A stretch of 64,000 nt of DNA from Gymnothorax reevesii (lineage: Eukaryota; Chordata; Actinopteri; Anguilliformes; Muraenidae). Made by a program: the position numbers and the translations under genes. The stretch covers positions 77,029,367-77,093,366 of the forward strand of contig CM056580.1 in the NCBI GenBank assembly GCA_029721435.1, in the 5' to 3' direction. The stretch's first letter is position 1; each line of letters starts with the position of its first letter. Shown piece after piece: positions 1 through 11,950 of the stretch. The notes under the pieces were generated by a model that was not told where the DNA came from, made no database searches, and was given only the letters and a program-made list of their open reading frames with translations.

Positions 1-457
1 AATATGCCGTTGGATTCTTTAAACTGTCTGTTTATTAGTTAAATAGGCTTAATCAAACTGGCATGCTTTGATGCAGCCTGTAATAGCATCAAGCATCCTT
101 TGGAATTGGACAGATATCTTTGATAAACTAAACAAATACAATGGCAAATATTTTGTTGTTGATGGAAGTGAATAGCACTTTAAATTCATTCTGGAGCATG
201 GACAGTAAAAGCTCTAGAGACGGCTTGAATTGGCTACACTTTTAAAAGGCAACTTATTTGTTAAAGTTTGACATTGCTGTTTTGGAAATTTTGTATATTA
301 CGGTACTTGCGCCCTATGTGTCTTAAAATGTGTTACCGTAAATACAGTCCAGATAAGTGATAAAAAAGTAATGACTAAAAACACGCCCAGATTCCTCCGG
401 ATTCGTCAATGATCAGGATAAAGCCGGATACGTCCAAATACTTAGCGAGTCACTAAA
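1..457. other. Unassigned AT-rich sequence
   Basis: No open frame, RNA gene or repeat end could be recognised here. The stretch ends at the TA target duplication of the Tc1 element that follows. Confidence 0.5.
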
Positions 458-459
458 TA

Positions 460-676
460 CAAAACACAAAACCAGTGAAGTTGGCACATTATGTAAATCG
501 TAGATAAAAACAGAATACAATGATTTGCAAATCCTTTTCAACTTATATTCAATTGAATACACTGCAAAGACAAGATGTTTAATGTTCAAACTGAGAAACT
601 TTATTTTTTTTGCAAATAATCATTAACTTAGAATTTAAAGGCAGCAACACATTGCAAAAAAGTTGGCACAGGGGCC
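460..676 (+). repeat. Left terminal inverted repeat of the Tc1 element
   Basis: About 215 bp match the reverse complement of 7586-7803, with scattered substitutions. The shared sequence includes the motifs ATGATTTGCAAAT and ATTCAATTGAATACACTGCA. Confidence 0.88.
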
Positions 677-682
677 TTTTTA

Positions 683-1802
683 TCACTGTGTTACATCGCC
701 TTTCCTTTTAACGACACTCAGTAAACGTTTGGGAACTGAGGAGACCAATTTTTGAAGCTTTTCAGGTAGAAATCTTTCCCATTCTTGCTTGATGTACAGC
801 TTAAGTTGTTCAACAGTCCGGGGTCTCCGTTGTCGTATTTTACGCTTCATAATGCGCCTCACATTTTCAATGGGAGACAGGTCTGGACTACAGGCAGGCC
901 AGTCTAGTACCCGCACTCTTTTACTACGGAGCCATGCTGTTGTAACACGTGCAGAATGTGGCTGGGTATTGTCTTGCTGAAATAAGCAGGGGCGTCCATG
1001 AAAAAGACGTTGCTGGGATGGCAACATATGTTGCTCCAAAACCTGTATGTACCTTTCAGCATTAATGGTGCCTTCACATATGTGTAAGTTGCCCATGCCT
1101 TGGGCACTAATACACCCTTATACCATCACAGATGCTGGCTTTTGAACTTTGCACCTATAACAGTCTGGATGGTTCTTTTCCTCTTTGGTCGGGAGGACAC
1201 GACGTCCACTGTTTCCAAAAACAATTTGAAATGCGGACTCGTCAGACCACAGAACACTTTTTCACTTTGCATCAGTCCATCTTAGATGAGCTTGGGCCCA
1301 GCGAAGCCGGCAGCGTTTCTGGGTGCTGTTGATAAATGGCTTTCGCTTTGCATTGTACAGTTTTAACTTGCACTTGCAGATGTAGCGACGAACTGTAGTT
1401 ACTGACAGTGGTTTTCTGAAGTGTTTCTGAGCCCATGTGGTGAGCCCTTTACAAACTGATGTCGGTTTTTGATGCAGTACCGCTTGAGGGATCGAAGGTC
1501 ACGGGCATTCAATGTTGGTTTTCGGCCTCTCGCTTACGTGCAGTGATTTCTCTAGATTCTCTGAACCTTTTGACGATATTACGGACCGTAGATGATGAAA
1601 TCCCTAAATTTCTTGCAATAGCTCGTTGAGGAATGTTGTTTTTAAACTGTTCGACAATCAGCTCATGCATTTGTTCTCTAAGTGGTGACCCTTGCCCCAT
1701 CCTTGTTTGTGAATGACTGAGCATTTCAGGGAAGCTGCTTTTATACCCAATCATGGCACCCACCTGTTCCCAATTAGCCCGTTCACCTGTGGGATGTTCC
1801 AA
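683..1802 (-). pseudogene. Tc1 transposase, inactivated
   Basis: The gene reads on the minus strand. The N-terminal piece (1802-1509) holds a helix-turn-helix of Tc1 type, with NIPQRAIARNLGISSSTVRN and then a basic segment. The middle (1508-1100) is recognisable only by changing frame and crossing stops; the first catalytic region, with CGLTSPHF, lies here. The C-terminal piece (1096-683) carries the second catalytic aspartate in FQQDNTQPHSA and the DDE-region signature DWPACSPDLSPIEN. It ends in a basic tail at TGA-free sequence near 683. Tc1 transposases cut and paste their own element through the inverted ends; this one cannot be made as one chain because of frameshifts and stops. The residue after SPIEN departs from the usual WW or LW pairs, another sign of decay. 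Confidence 0.9.
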
Positions 1803-1909
1803 ATAAGTGTTTGATGAGCATTCCCAGGGCTTAAAGTTCTCCGTCCTGGGGACGGATTTCCGTCCTGGAGATTCCCTAGGGACTATTTATGAGATCGATG
1901 CAGATTTGC

Positions 1910-1933
1910 AAAAAAAAAAAAAAAAAAAAAAAA
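1910..1933 (+). repeat. Poly(A) tract of about 24 bases
   Basis: An uninterrupted A run lies about 85 bp inside the left end of the hAT element. It has no gene nearby and may be a slippage-prone tract or an old retroposed tail. Confidence 0.7.
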
Positions 1934-3240
1934 GTTATATTGGGGGGGTCTAGCCATGGCCGCGATGTCAATGAAAAAAATGTTAAAACTTGCTAGTGAG
2001 GTGATTTCCAAACTGCGATGCATCCCTCCCCAAGGAAATAATGTAAATTTAAACATCTATGAAGATACGCAGCTCAGAGTGCACTCAGTAGGGTGCCGCT
2101 GGCTGCTGAACTCTGATGTAACCTGACACCAAGCATTATCTTAGCGTCAACCAGCTAGCGTTTGTTGTGTCGTGTTGGAGTAACTTAAATGGCAGATCAG
2201 CAATGTGACTTCATGATTCATAGTGCTGCGGATTTTAACGGTGAAGTTATGAAATTCGCTCAGTATGGATGACTGTGTCCAAAAGATGAAATCACAAGGA
2301 ATAATGGCAGTCAGTGGATTTTTTCTTAAACATCATAAGTGGATTACACCATGTGAACATCAGGTATGATCTAAATATATAACGTTAACCTATATTTACT
2401 GGGAAGGTAGCAGCGGCCAAATCCCAGTGACGGTCCGTTGGCAGAAACACAGGGCCAGTAATAACCTCACCTTTCACTTCTTAATGACAGACACCTCTCG
2501 CAATTTACCTCCCCAATTAGAAACAGTTGCTCAGACTGATTGGAAGACGAGAATCTAATTTATTTTTGAAAGCCTTGTGATACATTGCGTTACGAAATTA
2601 TACGTCGTTTACTTCCGCACACCAATGGCTACGGAAAATATCAATAGCCTACGTCTTTATAATTTCTGGATTTTCGTAAATTAGTTCGCGAGGTTCATTG
2701 AGCAATAAGCCATGAGAATCTGTTCTATAGTCTGAATGTAGTGACAGCTAAAGAGCGTTGTTAGGTACGATGCACAGCTGAGTGATAACGAAAATAATTG
2801 CTGCCGAGTCCGCAAAAGTTTCGGATTTTTTCAGATTGTCATCCTTGCGGAATCACATCAACTATATCAACAAAGCCAATCGCTTTGTCATTAACATTTC
2901 TTAATCATTACTTGTCACGCATTGGTGGTGGCTGTTCTGTTAACTGTTTGATTGTTAATCAGGCAAACCTGATCGCAAACAGTTTAAGAGCAATTATTTG
3001 GGAAAGGTAATGTTACTGAAGGCCTTCCTGACATTTGACGGTACGCCACTGCCAAATCCTCATCATTGAAGCGCACCAAAACGTTCAGCACACGGTCCAT
3101 GTTTGTATTGGTGGCCTCGTCAGCATTTAGAGAAAAATAAATCATGTTCAACTTGTCTGATAACTTTTTTTTTTATCTGAATGGAAATTCCATGGATGTA
3201 CTCATATGACGCCTGTGTGTTTGTTTTAGTAGACCATGTA

Positions 3241-4049
3241 CTACCCAGATAACATGCCGGAGTTGGCCCAACGTTGTCACAGACGTTGGTCTGATGTCAC
3301 ACGCCAACGATGGGCCAATGTAATTTTGGCCGTCGGGGACACGTTGGGCCAACATTGTGTTGCCAACGTATGTGTAAAGGTTGGCTCATAACCCATTACT
3401 GAGGGAAGGATCACAACAAGCTCACCAACTTGAATTGGTCTCCCATCCAGGAACATACCTGCTTAGCTTCAACAACACGCAGGAAAAGATCAAATAGTGC
3501 CAATGCTGCTGCCACATTGGCCTAACCCTGGGTCTTTACTAAAACTTGAATGTAAAGAGGAGTCTGATATGGATGAAGTCTGCAAGTTATAATATTCATT
3601 TACACAGCAATTAATAATCAAGTCATTACAATCAAACAATTACGCAACTTAATTACAATATCAAAAACAATAATAATGATGATAAAATAATATTAATAAT
3701 AGCTAGCTAAACGGGGCCAACCTCAGACAACCAACAACCCCTCCTTCAAATAGCTGAACACCCGTTTGTTCTCCAACATGGGAACTCCCACTTTTATTGT
3801 TGCCCAACCTATTTATTTGGTTGTTTGCCTTACGTTGGTTCAATGTTGGCCCAACGTTGGCAGTGGTTGGCAGCGTCAGAGTTGGAATTCCAACGTTGGG
3901 CCAACACTAAACCAACAATAGTTGCCCAACCTATTTATTTGGTCGTTTGCCTTACGTTGGTTCAATGTTGGCCCAACGTTGGAATTCCAACTCTAACGCT
4001 GCCAACCATTGCAAACGTTGGGCCAACGCCTGCTATGTTATCTGGGTAG
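3241..4049. mobile_element. Non-autonomous DNA element with 15-bp perfect terminal inverted repeats
   Basis: CTACCCAGATAACAT at 3241-3255 is matched by its reverse complement at 4035-4049. Both ends are dense in the palindromic motif GTTGGCCCAACGTTGG and close variants. No coding sequence is visible. A target duplication could not be fixed with confidence, so the superfamily is left open. The element splits the inverted hAT fragment, which proves that it was mobile. Confidence 0.82.
3799..3981 (+). repeat. Direct repeat of about 64 bp inside the small element
   Basis: The stretch that begins TTGCCCAACCTATTTATTTG occurs at about 3800-3862 and again at about 3919-3981, with one visible substitution. 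It looks like a local tandem duplication at the right end of the element. Confidence 0.85.
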
Positions 4050-4432
4050 TGAACTGAACCGTTATGAAACAGCAAACTTCTAATAAAGTCATCAATCAAT
4101 GACTGTGCAACTGTGAACGAAAGGTCGTGCTCTGCAATAAATGTGCAGATACGCACTTTATGATTGCACACATGATCGGTCATTGATTCGTTGTTGTTAT
4201 GTATTCTTACGTTATCTTGCATTAAAAAAGCATTGTTACGTGTGCAAATCTACTATTCTGGGTAATGTTTTAGATCAACCGCTTCTGCAACTACTGTATC
4301 ATGATTGGTTGGTGTATTCACCGAGTTGCATTGTTTGACTCAAAATATTACCCTCGTGTGCTGTCACTGCTGTGGTACCGGTTCAGTCTGCGAAAAATCA
4401 TGGAGCGGTTAGTTGTGAAGGAAGGATAAGAC

Positions 4433-6849
4433 GTGACTAATATTGACAGCACTGTCAAAAACAAATGGAGGTTGGCTTGGTTGGATGAGATGGGTGACAC
4501 AGGAAAGCCATTCAGGTCCTGGTGTCAAAAATTGAAGGAACCAGGAGCTTGTTTCTGTTGTGTTTGCAACAGAAAGCTGTTGTACGGTTCAAACGGCAAA
4601 AAAAGCTTTTCAAACACAACAATGAACCAGGTCACAGGGCTGCTGTCAGTGCTCTCCCACACTGTACAGTGCAACCAGGTGCGTCAACAACGAGTGAGGA
4701 TGCTCGCCAATCAATGACAGATCGTGTGTGCAATCATAAAGTGCGTATCTGCACATTTATTGCAGTGCACGATCTTTCGTTCACGGTAGCACAGCCACTT
4801 GCTGAACTGATTAAAACTGTCGCACAGGACAAAAATGCACTGTCTAGATTAACAGTTTCAAACACGCAGGCGTCATGAGTGTGCACTCACGGAATCTCCA
4901 CTCAGATAAAAAAGCAGTTATCTGACAAGCTGAACAACATTTATTTTTCCCTAAATGTTGATGAGGCCACCAATACAAACATGGACCGTGTGCTGAACAT
5001 TTTGGTGCCCTATTATGATTAGGATTTGGGCAAAGTTGTTACTCATCACTTGGCCTCAAGAAAAGCCAATATTGCTGATACAACAACCCTCACAATCGAG
5101 CTGACAGATGTCATAAAATCCAGTGGCGTAGCGCAGAGGCGCTGGGCCCCGGTGCGAGAATGGCGCTAGTCCCCCCCCCGCCCCGCAACAGAGCTTTAGT
5201 TTTTTGAGGATTTGTTCTTTACCTGAGTTCTTTTTCAAACCAGTACTTTTACTCAACAACATTTCAAACTTAAAACTTATCTATTTAACTTCGTTACTTT
5301 GACACTAGCCACTTCGTTACAAATTAAAATATGAACGCAATTCATCGTTTAAGGTTTATCTGGATTTGGCGTCTTCGAGAAGAACAACGGTGCTCGGCAG
5401 CAGGGTATGTTAGTGCGGGGACACGGAGCTGCAAATTTATGCACGTAGTTACAATATTCTATCACTAGATGGCACACCCGCATCAGTTATTGGATATTCA
5501 CAGAAACAATCGTCCTCTGTAGCCAACCACTTCAGCTACAGTGAGCCAGAAGGTATCCAAATTAGTAATTAGGAAAAATCAGTTTTCTGAAAAACGTAGA
5601 CACCCATAATTATTAGGGCTATTAGAACCATGGACAATGAATATTTGCACTGCATCTCTACATCACACAACACGTTAGGCTATTTGAACCATGAACAACG
5701 GTGACAATATATTGCCAATCAAAATGCAAAAAAGATCCATACGGCTGAACAGTCAACTATATTTCCCAAACGGCACAACAGTGGCCAAATCAAAAAGTAA
5801 ACAGACAGATAGACGCACATCCTGGCACAGCCGCCATTTAACCACAACCGGCAAGCTGATCACTTGCAGTAGCCTAATAAAAAACTGCACTCACCCATTC
5901 AGAAGTTAACTCTGGGTGCTTTCTGCTCTGCAAAGTCGTTGAGCAAGAGGGCAATGAGGTGGTAGCATTAGCCTCCAAGTCTGACTGCTGCGTATCGCCG
6001 CTATCATTCACAACGCGAGTAGGAACTGGATCCGGACAAGATGACTGTTTAAAAAATGCATTCTATTTCGCCAATTTGGAGTTCCGTACATCGAGCTCTT
6101 TTTTTCTTTTCTGTTTTGAGCACCGCTTTAGTGCTGCTCAACATGGTGCTCAAGACTTTTCACCTCCAATACTAGGCTAATGGGTTAGCTGATCTCTCAA
6201 AAAAGAACAATTCACGAGCAAGCGCGTAGCCTACGAAGCTACGATCAGAAAGGATTAAGTAAATGTCAACTAATTGGACAAACACATTTCCCAGCAGGCC
6301 GTGTTCTTTTGAAAATGTTGAGAATAAAACAATCAAATATATGATTAGTAATTGTGATTATAACGGACAAAGCATCATTACTGAAATACAAAAGACATAT
6401 ATCAAGGAAAAGAGGAAAAATGGCCAGTGAGTGTGTTTGGGGGGAGGGGGTTGTTACCATGACTGTGTTGTATGAAACAATAAAGCGATATATTTACTCA
6501 TCATCCCCTTCACTATAATAAAGTTTGTGGACTAACAGAGTCAGTGAGGGTTTCCCAATGAAGTGTTATTTTCTTTATGTGTTGTGGCAAGGGGAAGAAT
6601 GGCCAAGCTAATCGCCGTGGGCCCTCAGAGCTCATCGGGGCCCGGTTCAGCGCACCGGCGGCACCGGCAATACCTACGCCGCTGATAAAATCCTATCGCC
6701 TAAACTGGAACCAAGCTGTCAGCATTCTGCTGGACAACTGTGCTGTCATGAGAGGAAAGAAGGCTGGAGTGGAGACAATGGTCAGGAAGGAGAACCCTGC
6801 ATTGCTTGATATCAGTGGAGATACAGTGCACATGGTATGCACTGCTTAG
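4433..6849 (+). pseudogene. hAT transposase of hAT-A, frameshifted and split by hAT-B
   Basis: The N-terminal part shows a BED/TTF-type zinc-finger region: CFCCVCNR, then HNNEPGH after a one-frame shift near 4600. The next part reads CNHKVRICTFIAVHDLSF, and VDEATNTNMDR follows beyond a stop (4876-4878). At 5120 the coding sequence stops at the inserted hAT-B and resumes at 6685 with SYRLNWNQAVSILLDNCAVM and GDTVHMV. The two parts meet in frame when the insertion and one target copy are ignored. The order matches hAT transposases related to KIAA1586-type proteins. The RNase H-like C-terminus and the dimerisation domain were not found, so the gene is also truncated. Confidence 0.85.
5121..6684. 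mobile_element. Second hAT element (hAT-B) nested in the first
   Basis: The outer ends are imperfect inverted repeats starting CAGTGGCGTAGCGC on the left and, reverse-complemented, CAGCGGCGTAG on the right. Both ends continue into a GGGCCCCGGTG-type segment. The 8-bp target duplication ATAAAATC is perfect (5113-5120 and 6685-6692). The 1564-bp interior has no recognisable transposase, so it is probably a non-autonomous copy mobilised in trans. Confidence 0.92.
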
Positions 6850-7585
6850 CAGTGTGTAAAAAGAATAACATGATTAGACTGTTTTGCTAGACTAGAGTTA
6901 ACTAAGTCTGAGCAGGTGCAGTTAGTATATTAAAGATTTGTCAATATTGCCAATGCAACATTACAGCCTGGTAATACTACTTTTTCTCTGGACTGGCATT
7001 TTTATTTAAAAGGTTGTAACAGCTTGCCTACATTTAGTGTCAGTCAACATACAATTTGCTCCCACCCAAAAAGGCGTGTGAGGACTGGGGACCCCCCTAA
7101 ATACACGCGGTCTGTGAGCATTTCATGCGGGAAAACCACAAAATTTGCGCCGTGGGCCCTGCGGGTGCTTCGCGCCCGCGCATGTGTACTCAAAAAAAAT
7201 TGCCAAGGTTGGCAGGTCTGCTGCTACGCACTTTTGCTTTAAAGTCCTACAGTAATTTTAATATTTGAAATAGACCAGACTAGCAATACACAGACTACAA
7301 CTTCAGCAGGTGTTTATGTTAAAATGAAGCACGAATTGTACACATTCACAATTAAGGCATTTGAAAACTGTGAAGTAGCATATCACCCAATGAATTGGTG
7401 TTTGCTGGGCGCACAATGTTGTTTATATTTCTCTTATATTGCCATTGTCTAGGACAGGGGCCAGGGCTAGAGCGTTGCAAGCTTAGAGCCCCTTTCAGAA
7501 TGTCTTATCCCACGTCTGAAATTTTCAGTCCTGGGATTTTTTTTTGCTTTAAGCCCTGCATTCCTCAACTCTCTCAGTCTTTTTT

Positions 7586-7803
7586 GCCACTTGTGCCAGC
7601 TTTTTTGAAACATGTTGCAGGCATCAAATTCCAAATGAGCTAATATTTGCAAAAAATTACAAAGTTTACCTGTTCGAACATTAAGTAACTTGTCTTTGCA
7701 GTGTATTCAATTGAATATAGGATGAAAACAATTTGCAAATCATTGTATTCTGTTTTGATTTACGATTTACACAACGTGCCAACTTCACTGGTTTTGGGTT
7801 TTG
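7586..7803 (-). repeat. Right terminal inverted repeat of the Tc1 element
   Basis: This is the reverse-complement partner of 460-676. It is followed by the TA duplication at 7804-7805. Bases 7559-7585 belong to the Tc1 body beyond the hAT insertion. Confidence 0.88.
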
Positions 7804-7805
7804 TA

Positions 7806-10800
7806 TATGGGGTCAAGATATATAAGATATTCTGAGGTATTTTGCCCAGGGCAGGGCAGGAGAAACACACAGCTTTCAGGCTTATTTAGGGTAATGGATT
7901 TTTAGGACCGATCAATATATATCCAATCTAGCAATTTTATATAGAGTAGAAAGGAATTATACCTGTGCAGCATAAGTTAAGATCAGTGGTCTAAGGATTA
8001 TCTTCATCTGCTGAGCTGGCACTGTGAAGGTAGCTTGTTTTATATTGCACTAACTTCTCCATCCAATTCTTCATCCTTTGCTGTTTTGGTAACAGCGTTG
8101 GTGGTGGTGATAATTGGGATGCAGTGATTGCATTTCAGCTTACCCCACTTTAGGGGGTGCAATGCCACTGTTGCGACTTATCCTGATGCTAGTAAGCTAC
8201 TGACATTGCACCTAACATCAGCATTTGATGGAGGGGAGGAAATGTGATGAGATGCTCATCTCTTGCCTTCGAAAACTTGGTGCTTATTTTTCTCATACTA
8301 TCAATTTATTTGATTTGGGCTCCCACTCTGGGTGGGGCCTAGACTGTGTCGTGCCATTGGATGTTCACAGGGCCTTCAGAATCCAAAAGAAGAAAGTTGA
8401 TTCAACGTATTTGTCAATTTCATCTTACCATTCATCAATGTCCATTGGATTTCTCATGGAAGGAGGTTGAGCTCGTCGACAGGACTTAGTTCTAATGTTT
8501 ATATGTCAATGACGATTCATTTGCGTGATCAAAGTCTTGTCTCATTCACCAACTGTCAATCTTGTCATATTTGAGCTTAAAAAAAAAATGCTAATTTTGT
8601 ATATTTGCTTGCGGTCCATATTTTGGGCTTTAATTTTTCGATAAACTGAATCGACCTAAGGGTAGCGATGCATATTGGTATTTACCACATGTCAATACAA
8701 CATAACGGCAGCAACTGTTTTGCAATGCCGTATCTGTTAGATGAGAAGAGCGCATTGCAAAGAGCTTAAAAAAATTAAGTGCTAATTTATCTCACTATCC
8801 CATTTTCAACAATTTTTAAAATGGATATGAAATATTCCTCAGTGGTTCTGATGGTGAAGCCTAAAAGCGAGCAAGGCATAGATGACGTAAAAAAAAAAAC
8901 CTTCAGATTCTCACCGATGCGCAAGTAGATATTGGCCTCTAAACACTGGACCCGGAGCCAGGAAAATGGCAAAATAGGCGTGGTCAGCAAATTTCAATCA
9001 TGTATATCTTGAAAGCCATTTCACCGTTGTTTCTGAAATTTTTGGTTTGTTCAGTTTGGCATGGAATGACCTTATAGTGTCACTATGCTGTGAGTCCTGC
9101 CTAACAATACCCAATAGTCCTGGCTATATTTTAAATATAGCACAGCTTCTTGTACCTTATTGCTTATAGCCTCACAAATGAATTCACACTAATCTGCGCT
9201 ATTTCATGAGCCATATGAGTTCACAATCACCAAAAGACATATTGATCTTCAACATCCTCATTTATCTGCAAAACAAAACTTAACTGTGGGATGCAAAGTA
9301 CAATATTGCAATCAAAAATAAATTTGACAGTCATTCTACCAATAAGTCTTAGTGACTGTTGCCAATCAGGCAAACTGTGGCAATTAAGCATTGAAAGGTG
9401 ATGTTACCAAAGCCCTTTGATACCGCCAAGGGACCATCCCTGGGCCTGATGGTGGGGTAAAAAAAAAAAAAACTACTACTGATCATTTGATACTGATCAA
9501 ATGCTTTTTTGCAGTCACACCTTTTTTTTTGCAACAAGGTGGCCAGATTTGCCCCTTAGTAAGAAATCACACTGAACGTCCTGTCCAAGTTTAGATCATT
9601 ATGACAGCCTGTAAATTAGCATATGCTTATAATAAAGAGGTATGTGAATATTTAAACCACAGTTTTTTCTAACCAAGCACTATATTTCCCTGCCATTTTT
9701 AAGGTTATATGGTCCTTGAAATTTCCAGACTACCTTTTACTGAAACTTTAATAAAGATAAATACAAAAATATATGCAGGCAGCTCCAGTGAAGTGCAGTT
9801 TAAGCGGGACTCAGGCCAGAATGGCGGCATCTGCTCGCAGACTATATTATTTCAGACTGTGATGATCTCTGATACACAAGCGGGAGGATTTCTGCAACTC
9901 CCCACATTTCATGCATGAGGAGAAAAAAGAATCTCTTGTCATAATCCTCCCAGAGTTTCATCACACCATAGACTCCACTTATTCTCATCCAAGCTCTATG
10001 AATAATAGATAGAGTTCTGGGCCTAGGTGAAGAATACTTTCAAATTATTTCCTGCTGTGCGGCAGTTAAACCCCCTTCTAATTTGGTTATAAAATGCAGA
10101 CAATGCAATTGTGCACAGTTAAGATCTAGTTTACAGATGCTAATTTGAAAATCCTGTCAGTGCTGAGATGATTGATTTGGTAATATGGTAACAAATAAAA
10201 TCTAATTTGGAATGTCCTAATGTAAGAAGTTTAAAGCTTTCCTGCCTGACTAGCAATGGACACAGAGGATTGAATCCCGCGCTGCATTATAGCCTTGCTG
10301 TTTTAAAGTAAGGTTTTTTTTTATTATTGTTCATAGGTTCACAGGAATTGTCTTCTGAGACAGAATAACCACTTGCTTTGATCTGAAAGATTTCAAAATT
10401 GCTCTGCTGATATGCGCTGATTTAAAGAGAGGAGGAAAGCAGTTGAAAGGATATCAAAAGCGTGCTCATTGCTCTGCATTTGTGTTACAGCTGACAAAAC
10501 CTTGTCTTCAAAGTGGGAGTACTCCTTTATTTATTTGAAAGTTGTGATCATTGAAAGCAATTTATCTCTCGCAGTTATGGAAATGTACAGCAAATCCACA
10601 TAAGTGCAGTAAAAAATATCATGGAAAATGTGCACAAAGCAGTCAGCTTCAGGGGACTTGGCTTTTAAAATATGCGCAGACACATACCAAATTAAGTTAC
10701 ATGCTGAAGGGGCATTATATTTCCGCGGTACTGAACTGAGTATAGCACTTTTTGCCGTGAAGCAGGGTAACTACACTAACCATAGTGCAGAGCCATCCCT

Positions 10801-10959
10801 TGAGCAGGGATACCATTTGGGGGCCCCAGAACATATATAACTGAGAAGCCGATGGAGCTGCAGCTGAGGCCTGTAGGCACAGTGCCTGATCAGCATATTT
10901 AAAGAAAGATTTCTCTCACAGACTCACCTGCACATACACACATACACAAACACACACGC
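7806..10959. other. Unassigned 3.1 kb, no gene recognised
   Basis: All open frames here are short, lack domain signatures and have no supporting splice context. Short A and T runs are frequent. No inverted ends with target duplications were found. A CA-rich tract begins at about 10930, just before the next nested element. Confidence 0.5.
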
Positions 10960-11103
10960 TATGGGGGGCATTTTACGCCAGCGATCTATACCAAAACGTC
11001 TTAACCGCGTCGCCTAGTCCTGCTTAAAGACTGATAAATACGTGTGCGTACAGGCACGCGTATTGCGAGTACACCAAATAATGAAGGGATGACTGGTGAC
11101 AAG

Positions 11104-11220
11104 TGTCATGCCACGTGCGAACCCTGCGGACGCCTGTGTGCACGCTCGTCTCAATGTACAGATAATTATTTACTTTATGATGACGAATTTTGAGTTTAAC
11201 AGCTGCTTCGCTTCACAATT
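11104..11220 (+). repeat. Inner block of the left inverted repeat
   Basis: Nearly identical to the reverse complement of 15514-15622. The shared core includes TTTGAGTTTAACAGCTGCTT and the flanking AATTATTTACTTTATGATGA. Confidence 0.88.
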
Positions 11221-11221
11221 A

Positions 11222-11271
11222 CACTAATTGAGTCTGAGTAAGTTTTAGTACTCACTCAGACTCAATTAGTG
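11222..11271. repeat. Perfect 18-bp hairpin
   Basis: CACTAATTGAGTCTGAGT at 11222-11239 is followed after a 14-bp loop by its exact reverse complement at 11254-11271. It begins directly where the left inverted repeat ends. The matching position near the right arm has no such hairpin. Confidence 0.92.
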
Positions 11272-11950
11272 TGAGTGCTGTTTCTGAATACGGGCCTATG
11301 TGTAACAGCTGATCTGTGTAGATACGCTGCAGAACAAAATGAATAACTGTCAGGTCCTGATGATCCAGTGTATCTCAAGTGTAAATGCGCACAGCCTCTT
11401 CCTCAGTTTCGCGCGTGAGCAATGGTACAGTCTAGTGGTGCAACGGATCAAGGACCTCACAGTTTGGATCGGATCACGGATTTGAGTTACGGATCGGATC
11501 ACTTTTCGGATCAACACAAAAGACCACACGTGAACACATACAACCTAGGGGTATGAAGATATCACATCTCGATTAGTTTAAAGTGTATTAAGACCAACTG
11601 CTGGCATGGGGTAAACATGCAAGCTCTATTGCTTCCTTTAATTAACCCAATATGAATAGCTGCTGAAAGTGCTAACCATCAGCGGTCAAGTTAATGCGTC
11701 CGGGAAAAAGACTGAATTAGGCTAAATGAGTATTTAGTGGCACCATGTTGAACTGAGTTTAGCTGAGGTCTGCAGAATCATCTCCTTTTTAATGCATTAC
11801 TCTCATCCTGTTCCTGTTTATTTTGCATGATTAGCAATCAAATGGTTAAACTGCTTAATAATTTATTCAAATCTGTAGATAGCCCTATTAAGATGGCCTG
11901 CTTTTGTCGCATTTATAAACTTAAAGAGCCATTGAACAGCACAGATTTTC

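Larger units (their letters stand above)
3052..4192 (-). pseudogene. Inverted partial copy of the hAT transposase, itself interrupted
   Basis: On the minus strand, 4192-4050 followed by 3240-3052 translates to the same protein segment as the plus-strand sequence at about 4710-5020. Shared stretches include CNHKVRICTFIA, HDLSFTVAQ, SLNVDEATN-like and TNMDRVLN. The two copies differ at many positions, so they are not a recent duplication. The 809-bp element at 3241-4049 sits in the middle. The result is a large imperfect palindrome inside the hAT element. It could be a second related hAT copy that inserted in reverse, or an internal inverted duplication. No further transposase sequence was found to its left. 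Confidence 0.75.
1825..7558 (+). mobile_element. hAT transposon inserted in the Tc1 element (outer hAT, hAT-A)
   Basis: The ends are perfect 12-bp inverted repeats: CAGGGCTTAAAG at 1825-1836 and CTTTAAGCCCTG at 7547-7558. The Tc1 sequence CATTCC is repeated on both sides (1819-1824 and 7559-7564), a 6-bp target duplication. Most hAT elements make 8 bp, so this points either to a 6-bp hAT subgroup or to a trimmed 8-bp duplication. Broken hAT transposase reading forward lies at 4433-6849. The element has swollen to 5.7 kb because it contains the hAT at 5121-6684, the small element at 3241-4049 and an inverted fragment of hAT coding sequence. Confidence 0.85.
460..7803 (-). mobile_element. Tc1-like DNA transposon, split by a nested hAT element
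   Basis: The two outer ends are long inverted repeats, at about 460-676 and 7586-7803. Each begins with the outer motif CAAAAC, followed closely by CCAGTGAAGTTGGCAC. TA dinucleotides flank both ends (458-459 and 7804-7805), as expected for Tc1/mariner insertion. Removing the hAT insertion at 1825-7558 leaves about 1.6 kb, a normal size for a fish Tc1 element. The transposase runs on the minus strand. The flanks of the hAT insertion rejoin cleanly at a duplicated CATTCC, which shows that one interrupted element is present rather than two unrelated ends. The copy is dead because its transposase is broken. Confidence 0.9.
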
